Assembly: GCA_021405325.1 (NCBI GenBank)
Contig: QWII01000104.1
Span: forward strand, 1-34,919
DNA: 34,919 nucleotides
Reading direction: 5' to 3'
DNA from: Caldilinea sp. CFX5
GTDB taxonomy: Bacteria > Chloroflexota > Anaerolineae > Caldilineales > Caldilineaceae
Below, piece after piece: positions 14,651 through 22,390 of the stretch. The notes below the pieces were generated by a model. The model did not search any database. It was not told where the DNA came from and saw nothing but the letters and a program-made list of their open reading frames with translations. Position numbers and translations under genes: made by a program. Numbering within the stretch: position 1 is the stretch's first letter; every line of letters starts with the position of its first letter.

Positions 14651-16444
14651 CTACTGTGTCGGCTGCAAGTTGATAAAAGTCAGCATAAAGTCATGCTGCC
14701 ACGAGTGGGGGAAGCCGTAGACGTTATCCTGCGTGGGCCAGTTGGTCCAATAGGTGGTGTTCATCGGGTAGCGGATGATTAACTGGGCGACAAAGATGTC
14801 GGGCAGCTCGCTGACCCAGATGTTCATGGCCTGTTTGAATAGGGTCATGGTCTGTGGGTCAGCGGGGCGGAGCAGGGCGAGTTGCTCGACCAGCGCATCA
14901 TACTCAGCGTTTTGCCAGCGCGAGGTGGCCCACCAGTTGGCGGCCGGTTCGCCGGTTGGGCGGAAGTATTGCGCCATATAGATCGAGAGCATGAAATAGG
15001 GGTCCATGCCCCGCACACCGCTGGGACCTTTGCAAACCAGCGCCGCGCGTTGCTCCCCGGTCTGCACCGCGCTCGCCAGGCCGGGCGACGTGTCAAAGGT
15101 AGCGTCAAAACCGGCGTCGCGCAATTGCTGGATCAGCGGCGGGCCATACGGCCTGAGCCAGTCGGGTATATAAATATTGATCGCAAAGGTAGCGCCGCGG
15201 CTGTCGGCCCAAAGGCCGTCGGCATTTTTGGTATAGCCCTTGCCCGTCATGATCGCGTCAACTTTGTCGAGATGGGCGGCTGTATCATATTCGTATTTGG
15301 CGAAGATTTCTTGCAGCGCAGCGGCAAAGGGCTGGAACCAGGGATAGGGTACGAATGGGTGCAGCGCCGGCACACCGGCGCCCGCTTCGGCCAGCCCCAC
15401 CAGCTTGGCGCGGTCAATCGCATAATTCAGCGCCCAGCGGATCGCCTTGTCATCATAGGGCGGTTCGCTGGCATTCAGGTTGAGTTCAGTCGGACACCAG
15501 TCGAGATAGCCATAGGGCGCGGCCTGGCCGGTAAACATGGTAATTTTGGGGTTTTGCGCCAGCACCGCCTTGAGCGTTGGCACCTGCATGATCGGGCCCA
15601 TGTCCAGTTGGTTGGTGATCATCATCTGGGCGGCCTGGCTCTCCTCTTGCTGGGGCAGATAGATGATACGCTCGACATTGGGCAGCGGCTTGAAGCCGGT
15701 TGCGACCGCCCACCAATCCGTGCGGCGGTCATAGACCTTTTGCTGCGGTGACGCCGCCACCAGCTTGAACGGCCCGGAGCCGACCGGCAGCCCCGCCGCC
15801 AGGTCAAAATTGGTAAATTCGAGCGGGTTCTTGTCCGCCCAGATGTGCTTCGGCACGATGACCGGGCTGTGATTGGTGGTCAGCGTCGTCGCCCAGAAGG
15901 CAGGGTTGGGGCGTTTGAGCAGCAGGCGCACGGTCAGGTCGTCCACTTTAACGGCTTCTTGCAGGAAGGCGGGCAAATCGGCCAGATGAACCATGCCGGC
16001 GGCGTTGTCCCGCATCATATTGAAGGAGTAGACCACATCGTCGGCCGTGAAGGGTTCGCCATCATCCCACTTGATGCCTGCGCGCAATTTGAGTGTGATC
16101 GCAGTAAAGTCGTCGTTGTATTCCCAACGTTCGGCCAGCCAGTTTTCATGTTCGCCGGTGAGTACGTTGAACATGATCAACGGTTCAACCATCGCCGGCA
16201 GCGTGCCGACATGAAAGGCATCGTAGGCGTCAGGGCTGAAGGGGTTGTGGTTGTTAAATTGCGTGTACTGGTTGGCAGGGCCGGCCATGACGATCAGGGT
16301 CCGCGCACGCGGCACGGCGGGCAGGTCGGCGGACGCGGCCTCCCCGGCGGGTAGGGCAACCGGCGCAGTGCAGGCGCCCACCAACGCCAGGACAACGGCG
16401 ATCGCGACCAGCCGCCAGGTCATTGTAGCTTGCTTGCTGGACAT
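14651..16444 (-). CDS. Family-5 (peptide-type) ABC substrate-binding lipoprotein, orphan
   Basis: This 597-residue protein starts MSSKQATMTWRLVAIAVVLA and has the lipobox LVGAC near residue 25, so it is a lipoprotein on the outer face of the membrane. The SBP_bac_5 features follow: NWLAERWEYNDDFTAITLKLRAGIKWDDGEPFTADDVVYS (residues about 90-130, the family signature W.DG.p.tA.Dv.ys), FNMMRDN, and later ALNYAIDRAKLV. Ligands of this family are oligopeptides, nickel, or some sugars and opines; specificity cannot be read here. The ATG at 16444 is chosen for AAGGAA 6 nt upstream; two upstream in-frame ATGs would extend the signal peptide. No permease or ATPase gene accompanies it. Instead the MalT-like regulator follows after 33 nt, suggesting a sensing role. 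Confidence 0.85.
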   Translation of the reverse strand: MSSKQATMTWRLVAIAVVLALVGACTAPVALPAGEAASADLPAVPRARTLIVMAGPANQYTQFNNHNPFSPDAYDAFHVGTLPAMVEPLIMFNVLTGEHENWLAERWEYNDDFTAITLKLRAGIKWDDGEPFTADDVVYSFNMMRDNAAGMVHLADLPAFLQEAVKVDDLTVRLLLKRPNPAFWATTLTTNHSPVIVPKHIWADKNPLEFTNFDLAAGLPVGSGPFKLVAASPQQKVYDRRTDWWAVATGFKPLPNVERIIYLPQQEESQAAQMMITNQLDMGPIMQVPTLKAVLAQNPKITMFTGQAAPYGYLDWCPTELNLNASEPPYDDKAIRWALNYAIDRAKLVGLAEAGAGVPALHPFVPYPWFQPFAAALQEIFAKYEYDTAAHLDKVDAIMTGKGYTKNADGLWADSRGATFAINIYIPDWLRPYGPPLIQQLRDAGFDATFDTSPGLASAVQTGEQRAALVCKGPSGVRGMDPYFMLSIYMAQYFRPTGEPAANWWATSRWQNAEYDALVEQLALLRPADPQTMTLFKQAMNIWVSELPDIFVAQLIIRYPMNTTYWTNWPTQDNVYGFPHSWQHDFMLTFINLQPTQ

Positions 16445-16745
16445 AGCGTTCCTTGCCATCCTTCCCATCAAACGCTGAGGTTGAGTTCCCATGAAGGGTG
16501 CTTATCGAATTGGATCCTGTCGGCGCATTCCAGGGCGTCAGCCGCTTATGCCCTCTACTCAATTGCGTGCATGGAAATTTGTCAAATAAACTATAGGGCA
16601 AATTCACTGTAGCGTAGAAATTTGGCGGCAAGTAATGGGAATAGATATAGAAACTGGATATACAGAAAGATACACGCCTTGGGGCAGGAGGGCGGTTACA
16701 GGGGTGGCAGCCAGATAAGGCTATGCCAAAGAATTAAGTATATTA

Positions 16746-16813
16746 AGCGTGCTACGTGCTACGTGCTACGTGCTGCGTGATTCGTGAGCTCAGTGACGCA
16801 GCACGTAGCACGC
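16746..16813. repeat. Tandem-heptamer hairpin (GTGCTAC)
   Basis: Three copies of GTGCTAC and a GTGCTGC on the left pair with ACGCAGCACGTAGCACGCT at 16795-16813. The words are the same as in the array at 2102-2221. Confidence 0.8.
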
Positions 16814-16878
16814 TTGCGGTCTATTTATTTTTACTGAACAGGCATCATGTCTGAGGACGCCACAAACGATGAAAATGC

Positions 16879-16946
16879 AACAGGGATTTCACCGATTTCA
16901 CAGATTTTTCTATTCGTTAATCGGCGTAATCGGTGAAATCCCTGTT
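16879..16946. repeat. Hairpin with 19-nt perfect arms
   Basis: Arms 16879-16897 and 16928-16946 (AACAGGGATTTCACCGATT and complement) are exact. The interior also holds an imperfect GATTTCACAGATTT repeat. Confidence 0.8.
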
Positions 16947-17015
16947 ATTTACACATCAGCCTAAAACGCGTAGCAAGGGGTAGCTTTCAAGCAACAAAGC
17001 CATCTCAGAAAGATG

Positions 17016-17074
17016 ATGATCCACGAAGAGCCACGAAGATCCTTTGCGTGTCTTCGTGGCTCTTCGTGGATCAT
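17016..17074. repeat. CCACGAAG-word hairpin downstream of the serine hydrolase gene
   Basis: Arms 17016-17039 and 17051-17074 are perfect 24-nt complements made of CCACGAAGA/G words with an 11-nt loop. It lies 38 nt past the stop of the serine hydrolase gene and is the likely 3' boundary of that transcript. Confidence 0.8.
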
Positions 17075-17111
17075 TTAAATTCGGTCCAGGCCAGCTTTGC
17101 TGCCGCCCCAT

Positions 17112-19220
17112 CTATTGCATGACCTGCGGCCCCTGAAGCATGGCAAGCTGGAGAACTGGCGTAAAGGTATAGCGGGTGACGCCGTTGCCCAGGATCAGGC
17201 GAGGCGAACCACTGCCATCCGCCTTGAATTTCACCGGAATCCCCACCAGGGGTGGCGTCTGGATGAGGTACTTTTCGACCTGCCCCTGTTCGTCCACCCA
17301 AGCCCGCAATTCGACCGTCGCTTCCCCGGCATCCAGGAAGAGCTTGCTATCCTCTAAGCGAATGTTGATGTCGCCTAAGGCCGTATTGGTGTAGCGGCCC
17401 AGATAGGGCTGGATCTGGTTTGGCTCAACCACCCCAGGGTGGCCGCCTTGATCGGTCAGCGTCTTGCGCACCATCTCATAGAGAAAGGTGGCTTGCGCAT
17501 CGAACTGCTGCGGCTGGGCAAAGAGTAATTCCAGCAAGCGAAAGCGCACTGCCTGTGTAAAGTGGTTAGCGCCCTGGGCATTGGACAGGACAACAATGCC
17601 CAACTCCGCCGTGGGCAGAAAGGCCAGGTCGGCGGTGAAGCCAAGCGTGTTGCCGCCGTGGTGGAGCAGCCGTTGACCTTTGTATTCGTCCACGAACCAG
17701 CCTAAACCATAGCTGGCTTTGGCGCTCACTGCTACTTGCGGCGTCCAGGTCGCAGACAGGTTTTGCCGCGAGACCACCCGTTGCCCGTCAGGGGCGACCC
17801 CGCCCTGTAATTCGGTGATCAGGTAGCGCCCCAAATCCATGACATTGGACCAGGCGGCGCCGGCCGGCGCGACCGGGGTGATCAAGCGCTCGGCGCGCAA
17901 CGGCAGCCGTTCATACACCATGTCCAAATTGGCGCCGTGCGGGCTGGCATAGTTGTTGCTCTTCTGCACATCAGCCAGGGCGAAGGTGGTACTGGTCATA
18001 CCGATGGGCTGGAAGACCCGCGCTGTCATTTCCTTCAGATATCGGTCATAAAGGTTGCCCTCGTCGCCGCCTTCGTCAGTGGCGGCGGCAGCAGTGGCAT
18101 AGCCGGCCACGGCCACCATCTGGTTGCTATATTGGAAGGTCTCGCCAAAGTCGGTGAACAGTTTATAATTTTTCAGCGATGTGATCACTCGTTCAGCACT
18201 CAAGTGGTCGCCGTTAAAGAAGAGTTCGAAATCGCGTTGCGGCACGCCGGTGCAGGCGCAGACCAGGTTGCGCATGGTGATGCGCCGGGTCAAGGCCGGA
18301 TCGGCCAGGGCAAAGGTCGGCAACACCTGCACCACCGGCGTGTCCCAGGCCAGCCGCCCCTCATCGACCAGTGTGGCCATCATCATCGTCGTCATGGTTT
18401 TGGTGAGCGAGCCGATCATCATTCGTGTGGTCGGCGTCACCGGTTCCGGGCGACCTAACGCGCGCACGCCAAAGCCTTGGCTGTAGACAATCTCGTTGCC
18501 CTGGACGACGGCGACGGCGGCCCCCGGAATGTGGAAGCGGGCCATCACGTCGGCAATATAGCGCTCCCATTGCGCAATGATTTCAGTATCGACCAGTCGC
18601 GGCCGGACCCCGGCCAGATTGACCTCGTGTAGGGCATAGATGGTAAAACCGGTTTGGATCACCTGAAGCTGGGCAGTGCGCTGTTGCAAAGCGACCAACT
18701 CGGCGCGCACGAGTTGTACGTAGATCATCCCGCGGTACAACTGGCCGACGGCGGCCACCACATGACCGCTCTCGCCGCCGCTGTCATAGATGAGCGAGCG
18801 GATTTGCTCCACTTGCATAGGCGGGATTTCGATCACCTGCTCTAGCGGCATGGCAAAGGTTGGCTCTACAATGGCCCAAGCGTCGGCAATCGCGGCGTTG
18901 ATATCGGCGCCGGGAAAGGTCAGGAAATAGAGGTTGATCTGTTCCTGGGGACTGGCGAGCAAGAGATACTCATCCAGCACCGCGATCTGCCAGTTGGTCG
19001 GGATCGGCACACTGAATAAGCCTTGCGGGTCGGTATAGCGGGCGTTCTTGGTTTGCGCTGGTGCGGATTGCGCGCTGGCCGGTTTTACTGCCCAGGCGGG
19101 TACAACGGCGGCGAAGGTCGTCGCCGGAGCGGCTGTCGCGTGGACAGGAATACTCAGGAATGGGCTCCCAATCGCCAGGATCAGCAATAGACTGGCAATG
19201 GATCTGATGGCTTGTTTCAT
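17112..19220 (-). CDS. Exported serine beta-lactamase-family hydrolase with extra N- and C-terminal domains
   Basis: This 702-residue protein opens with a Sec signal peptide (MKQAIRSIASLLLILAIGSP...). An N-terminal domain (about 60-205) looks like a photosystem/PsbP-type beta domain (YTDPQGLFSVPIPTNWQIA). The beta-lactamase (class C/PBP-like) domain runs from about 225 to 565. Its SxxK is GSLTKTMT near residue 272, its Tyr motif is YSN near 364, and HHGGNTLGF corresponds to the KTG/HxG motif. The C-terminal 100 residues (YLGRYTNTALGDINIRL) form the lipocalin-like barrel common in such esterases. Possible substrates are D-amino-acid peptides, esters or beta-lactams. AGGAGTAGC precedes the ATG. 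It is a single gene; operator E is about 440 nt upstream. Confidence 0.87.
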   Translation of the reverse strand: MKQAIRSIASLLLILAIGSPFLSIPVHATAAPATTFAAVVPAWAVKPASAQSAPAQTKNARYTDPQGLFSVPIPTNWQIAVLDEYLLLASPQEQINLYFLTFPGADINAAIADAWAIVEPTFAMPLEQVIEIPPMQVEQIRSLIYDSGGESGHVVAAVGQLYRGMIYVQLVRAELVALQQRTAQLQVIQTGFTIYALHEVNLAGVRPRLVDTEIIAQWERYIADVMARFHIPGAAVAVVQGNEIVYSQGFGVRALGRPEPVTPTTRMMIGSLTKTMTTMMMATLVDEGRLAWDTPVVQVLPTFALADPALTRRITMRNLVCACTGVPQRDFELFFNGDHLSAERVITSLKNYKLFTDFGETFQYSNQMVAVAGYATAAAATDEGGDEGNLYDRYLKEMTARVFQPIGMTSTTFALADVQKSNNYASPHGANLDMVYERLPLRAERLITPVAPAGAAWSNVMDLGRYLITELQGGVAPDGQRVVSRQNLSATWTPQVAVSAKASYGLGWFVDEYKGQRLLHHGGNTLGFTADLAFLPTAELGIVVLSNAQGANHFTQAVRFRLLELLFAQPQQFDAQATFLYEMVRKTLTDQGGHPGVVEPNQIQPYLGRYTNTALGDINIRLEDSKLFLDAGEATVELRAWVDEQGQVEKYLIQTPPLVGIPVKFKADGSGSPRLILGNGVTRYTFTPVLQLAMLQGPQVMQ

Positions 19221-19407
19221 ACGCTACTCCTACTCACCGCCATCAAATCCAGGGTCAACCCATGGTTATCCTGGTTTTTCTGGCACCGGGGGGGTCAAAA
19301 TGAACTGAGCGACAGAAAACAAAATCTTTGTGACGAACCCTATTTTCATCATAAGCTGTTCATTACCAACGAACATCAAGCAAAGTACACAACACTGCCA
19401 GGCAGCT

Positions 19408-19647
19408 TTACCGAAAAACGTCGAGCGCCAGGCAGGCAGGCTTCACGGCGCCCCTAAGCAGAAATACACAGGCTTTGGCGACGGGCCGAGGTTGCCTTGC
19501 AAACCGGTGGCGTGCGCCGTTTTCCTGCCTATGCCAGTTTCGCATAACCGGCTTACCAATGCCAGGTCGGTGTTCTGGCAAAAACCCCGCAATTTCTATC
19601 AGAAAGAACGCACGCCAACAAATTTTTCCAGTAATATCAGTTGGCAT
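19408..19647 (-). CDS. Possible small ORF in the long leader of the serine hydrolase gene
   Basis: This 79-residue frame begins 23 nt downstream of the -10 of operator E, with AGGA about 9 nt before its ATG, so it would be the first ORF on that transcript. The sequence (MPTDITGKICWRAFFLIEI...) is rich in Arg, Pro and Ala, has no recognisable family, and ends about 190 nt before the hydrolase ATG. It may be a real small protein, a remnant, or chance. The stretch 19221-19407 holds nothing I recognise. Confidence 0.3.
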   Translation of the reverse strand: MPTDITGKICWRAFFLIEIAGFLPEHRPGIGKPVMRNWHRQENGARHRFARQPRPVAKACVFLLRGAVKPACLALDVFR

Positions 19648-19669
19648 TATTGTTGTCCTGCCTGTGATC

Positions 19670-19726
19670 AGTATCGGCGCAGGGCGGTGGTAGTGTCATC
19701 CCCCGCGCGGGGGTAATGATGGTGGT
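19670..19726 (-). promoter_or_regulatory. Operator E with -10: distal promoter for the serine hydrolase region
   Basis: Minus-strand reading: TACCACC (19720-19726), TACCCC, GGGGATGACAC (core 19696-19703), TACCACC, then GATACT (19670-19675) 20 nt past GATGA. It directly follows a terminator that is nearly identical to the one before operator D. Confidence 0.75.
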
Positions 19727-19741
19727 ATTTTGGAAAAACAA

Positions 19742-19770
19742 AAAGCCCACCGTTGGCTTGGGTGGGCTTT
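19742..19770 (-). terminator. Rho-independent terminator after the truncated MFS gene
   Basis: A 10-bp stem AAAGCCCACC/GGTGGGCTTT (19742-19770) with the same GTTGGCTTG-type loop as 11721-11754 is followed on the minus strand by TTTTTGTTTTTCC. Confidence 0.85.
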
Positions 19771-19843
19771 GGGCTGCGCTTTAAGCGATCTACGGCTACG
19801 TTCTTAGGCTTTTTCAAAGAAATAGTTATCCATAAAGGGGGGT

Positions 19844-20275
19844 CTAGGGGCGCGAAGTTTCACGGAAGATCAATGTGACCTGCAAGACCCCCTCGACAAA
19901 GGTGAGCAGCCAGCCGGCGATAAAAAAGCTTCGGGTCGTGCCGGTCAAGGCCACGCCCAGGGTGAGCAGCGCGGCCACCAGGGCGCCGTAGACCACCAGA
20001 TTGGCCCGCCCCAGGCGATCACTGAGGCTGCCAAAGAGGGAGGAAATGGCGCTCAACAAAAAGACGAGCATAAAGTAGAGACCAAATTGTTGCAGGGTAA
20101 AGCCCAGTTCCTGCTGCAACAAGGGGAGGAGCGAGACGGCGATAAAGGCATGGGAATAGAGGGTCACGGCGATAGCCAGGGTCAACGCCAGATACCAGAT
20201 GCGGGCGGCGGTGGTCGGGTAATGGGTCAGCGCACGCGACCGCAAAAAACGTTGGCGCACCGATGTCATGGTCAT
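19844..20275 (-). pseudogene. MFS transporter, truncated after about four helices
   Basis: This 143-residue frame starts with AAGGAGG upstream of MTMTSVRQRF and contains the first helices of a major facilitator protein. The helix-2/3 loop GSLSDRLGRANLV is MFS motif A. Normal family members have about 400 residues and 12 helices; this one ends at a TAG directly after a fourth to fifth helix (VTLIFRETSRP). The downstream 70 nt to the terminator contain no further transporter sequence, so the rest is deleted rather than frameshifted. It may still make a short membrane protein, but transport is unlikely. The genes around it are also damaged. Confidence 0.75.
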
Positions 20276-20313
20276 TCGCGTCCTCCTTCGCACGTTCAAT
20301 TATACTAACAGAC

Positions 20314-20733
20314 TCAAGGTACGCGCGGTGGCGACAGCCTGGCGCCGACTATCTGCGTAACTGGCGCAGCAATAAACGGCGGCGCTTTTGCTCTTGCCGT
20401 CGGCGCCAGAGAATGATGCCGATCAACAGGAACGCGCTCAACAATAAAAGGAGGGGAGTCATTGTCGCTTATCCTTACCTGCGGTTCAGCCGTCGGGTCG
20501 ATAGGTTGCCTAAGGCTGGTCGCCGCGTCAGTGGCGCTACCGACGGCAGACGCAGTGGCGCCACTGACGCGACTCGTGTTGCCGGCGCTTGCGATAGCGG
20601 CGACGCCACCCGCTACCGCCGACGCAATGGTAACACCCCACAGCTTGGTCTCCGGTGATTACTGTTTTCTACTCTCCACCAAGCGGTTCAAACTTTCCTG
20701 TCCCATTGTCTTCACATTGGTTAACGTTTGCAT
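20314..20733 (-). pseudogene. Small secreted/membrane protein frame interrupted by a TAA at codon 25
   Basis: The ATG at 20733 has a strong AAGGAG 7-8 nt upstream. It gives MQTLTNVKTMGQESLNRLVE and then SRKQ, a TAA (20659-20661), and continues in the same frame with SPETKLWGVTIASAVAGGVA and a TM-like segment, then a Ser/Ala/Thr-rich stretch to about 20460. Beyond that it runs on to a TGA at 20314-20316. One base change in the TAA would restore a protein of about 90-135 residues. As it stands only a 24-residue peptide is made. A sequencing error, a real pseudogene, or a genuine short peptide are all possible. I do not recognise the family. Confidence 0.5.
20349..20462 (-). CDS. Small membrane protein, 37 residues, one helix plus basic tail
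   Basis: The frame encodes MTPLLLLLSAFLLIGIILW followed by RRRQEQKRRRLLLRQLRR. That is a single transmembrane helix of about 17 residues and an extremely basic cytoplasmic tail. AAGGA lies about 9 nt before the ATG. It sits between the disrupted frame upstream and the truncated MFS gene downstream, all on the minus strand with short gaps. No family is recognised. The clear ribosome site, helix and positive-inside tail make translation plausible, but it overlaps another open frame (20314-20733) in a different phase. Confidence 0.5.
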   Translation of the reverse strand: MTPLLLLLSAFLLIGIILWRRRQEQKRRRLLLRQLRR

Positions 20734-20849
20734 GTTTTTTCTCCTTGTTTTGCAAATCCGTATGACAACCGCTGTTGTTTTGACAAAGCCAGGCCATCAA
20801 TATATCGTGTATGTAACTACTCACCAAAGCTTTGCCTCAAACCGATGAA

Positions 20850-20902
20850 TTCTATCCGTGTTTAGTCTTTTATGGTCGCTCAAAGACTAAACACGGATAG
20901 AA
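20850..20902. repeat. Hairpin of the GTGTTTAGTCTTT family, copy 1
   Basis: Perfect 21-nt arms (20850-20870, 20882-20902) surround an 11-nt loop. The arms differ at one base from those of the hairpin at 24376-24450. It lies between the ATPase pseudogene and the small-ORF region. Confidence 0.85.
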
Positions 20903-21019
20903 GAAACACAGATAGAAGTAAAACTTGCTCTGATTACACAAATTTTTGGTTGTCAAAAGATATATCACAACATCGTGAAATGAACGTGAAATCGCCAACC
21001 GTCAAACGTGGATCGGAGG

Positions 21020-22119
21020 CTAACCAACCAACTCCCTCTTCCCTTGCGGCAACAGCCGTGGCTGCATGATGACGGTGGAACCGCCAATTAGGCTGACCTG
21101 ATCCAGCAGGGTCATGATCGTTAAGCCCCAGCCCCAAGCGTAAATGCCGATCAAGCCCAGGACGCTGGTGCCCAGCACCGGCAGCATCATGCGGCGTTGC
21201 GTGCGTTCAAAGCGTTGGGCAAGATCGAAGAGCGTGGGCAACTGCGCCAGGCTCCCCGCCATAAAGACGACATGGGCCGTATCGATGGCGGCCGTGGTGG
21301 CGCCGGCCAGCGAGATCGAAACATGGGCTTGTTTGAGCGCAATGGCGTCGTTAATGCCGTCGCCCACAAAACAGACCTTGCGCCCCGCGGCCTGCAAGCG
21401 GGCGAGCAACGCCGCCTGCTCCGTCGGGCGGGCGTGGTCGCCGGAGACAATCGTGATGGTGCGGATTTGGGCACGCGCCCGCAACGCCGTCACCACGGCA
21501 ATGGCTTCCGGGCGCAGGGCGCTGGCAAGTTCCAGCAGGCCGATCACCAGGCCATCGCGCGCCACCTACACCAACAGGTGGCCCAGTTGCTGACGATCTT
21601 CGCCTAGGGCGACCAACGCCGGCGGCAATGCAACGTCATGCAGGGCTATAAAGCGCGCGCCGCCAACCAGGATCGTATGGCCGTCGGTCTCAGCCGTCAA
21701 GCCCAGGCCGACCTTGAGTGTCGCCTCGTCCACCCACGGGCTTGGGCCGCGGACAAGATGGCCTGGGCAATGGGGTGGCTTTGGCAGTGCTCGGCGGCGG
21801 CATAGGTGAGAATGGCGGCCGCGTGATAGCCGTTGCGGGCATGGATCGCCGCGACCTGGGGTTGTTCCTCGGTCAGCGTGCCGGTCTTGTCAAAGACCAG
21901 CGTATCCACCCCTTGCAGTAGGTCGAGCGAACGACCATCCTTGATCAAGATTTGGGCGTGGGCTGCCCGGTTTAAGAAATGCAGCAGGTTCACTGGCACG
22001 ACCATATTGATCCGATTACGGAAGTGCGCAAAAAAGACGGACACGCCACTTTCCGCGCCTAACAGAGTGCCAACACCACCAGCCAGCAATTCGCGTACTT
22101 TGTACAGCCCGGCTTGCAT
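21020..22119 (-). pseudogene. P1B-type heavy-metal ATPase, 5'-truncated, frameshifted and with a stop
   Basis: The first piece (21697-22119) contains the last membrane helices before the catalytic core, then DKTGTLTEEQP (phosphorylated Asp) and HCQSHPIAQAI (the His-Pro locus of P1B pumps). The frame then shifts near 21738. The second phase reads VDEATLKVGLGL on to LLV, a TAG at 21566-21568, then VARDGLV. The last piece (21020-21565) carries the hinge CFVGDGINDAIALKQAH and two C-terminal helices. The N-terminal metal-binding domain and first helices, including the CPx motif helix, are missing upstream. With three lesions it cannot encode a working pump. It is flanked by another broken transporter. 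Confidence 0.88.
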
Positions 22120-22164
22120 TAAATTGGCTAACTAATTTCAATTAAACTTACATTATTGTATATA

Positions 22165-22219
22165 TTAAGCATATTGCTTAAATTACTCTTTGACAAAATC
22201 GTTAACTCTTTGTTACAGT
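22165..22219 (+). promoter_or_regulatory. Candidate promoter and dyad upstream of the ABC transporter
   Basis: A dyad TTAAGCA-TAT-TGCTTAA (22165-22181) precedes TTGACA (22190-22195) and TACAGT (22214-22219) with an 18-nt spacer. The region 22120-22390 is far more AT-rich than its surroundings and holds no other clear element. The ABC start is about 170 nt further on, and that long leader weakens the case. Confidence 0.4.
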
Positions 22220-22390
22220 GTGTTCAATTATATGATGCACTGGTCATGAAAATCAGGTCGTATAAGAAAATAGCAGGATTAATTTGTAAAAATGTCAGCA
22301 AAATGTTATTGCATTTTATCCAGCAAAGCAATAAACTAGAGATATACTTTCATTGGCGCTCTCTGCATTCAAAGTACATCGTTCTCTACT

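Larger units (their letters stand above)
16445..17111. other. Gene-free interval with three separate hairpins
   Basis: No convincing gene. The part 16445-16740 is the probable promoter region of the binding-protein/regulator unit; it contains TTGACA on the minus strand near 16579 but no good -10 at the right distance. The rest holds hairpins 16746-16813 (GTGCTAC words), 16879-16946 and 17016-17074. Confidence 0.5.

Noticed and set aside
14882..15751. Plus-strand frame of 289 codons opposite the binding-protein gene
   Set aside because: The minus-strand gene has a lipobox and family motifs; the opposite frame has none.
8927..19726. The repeated operator as a riboswitch or structured RNA
   Set aside because: In four of five copies it sits upstream of a well-spaced -10, so it would not be transcribed from its own promoter. 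The conserved parts are short DNA-site-like blocks with a MalT-type core.
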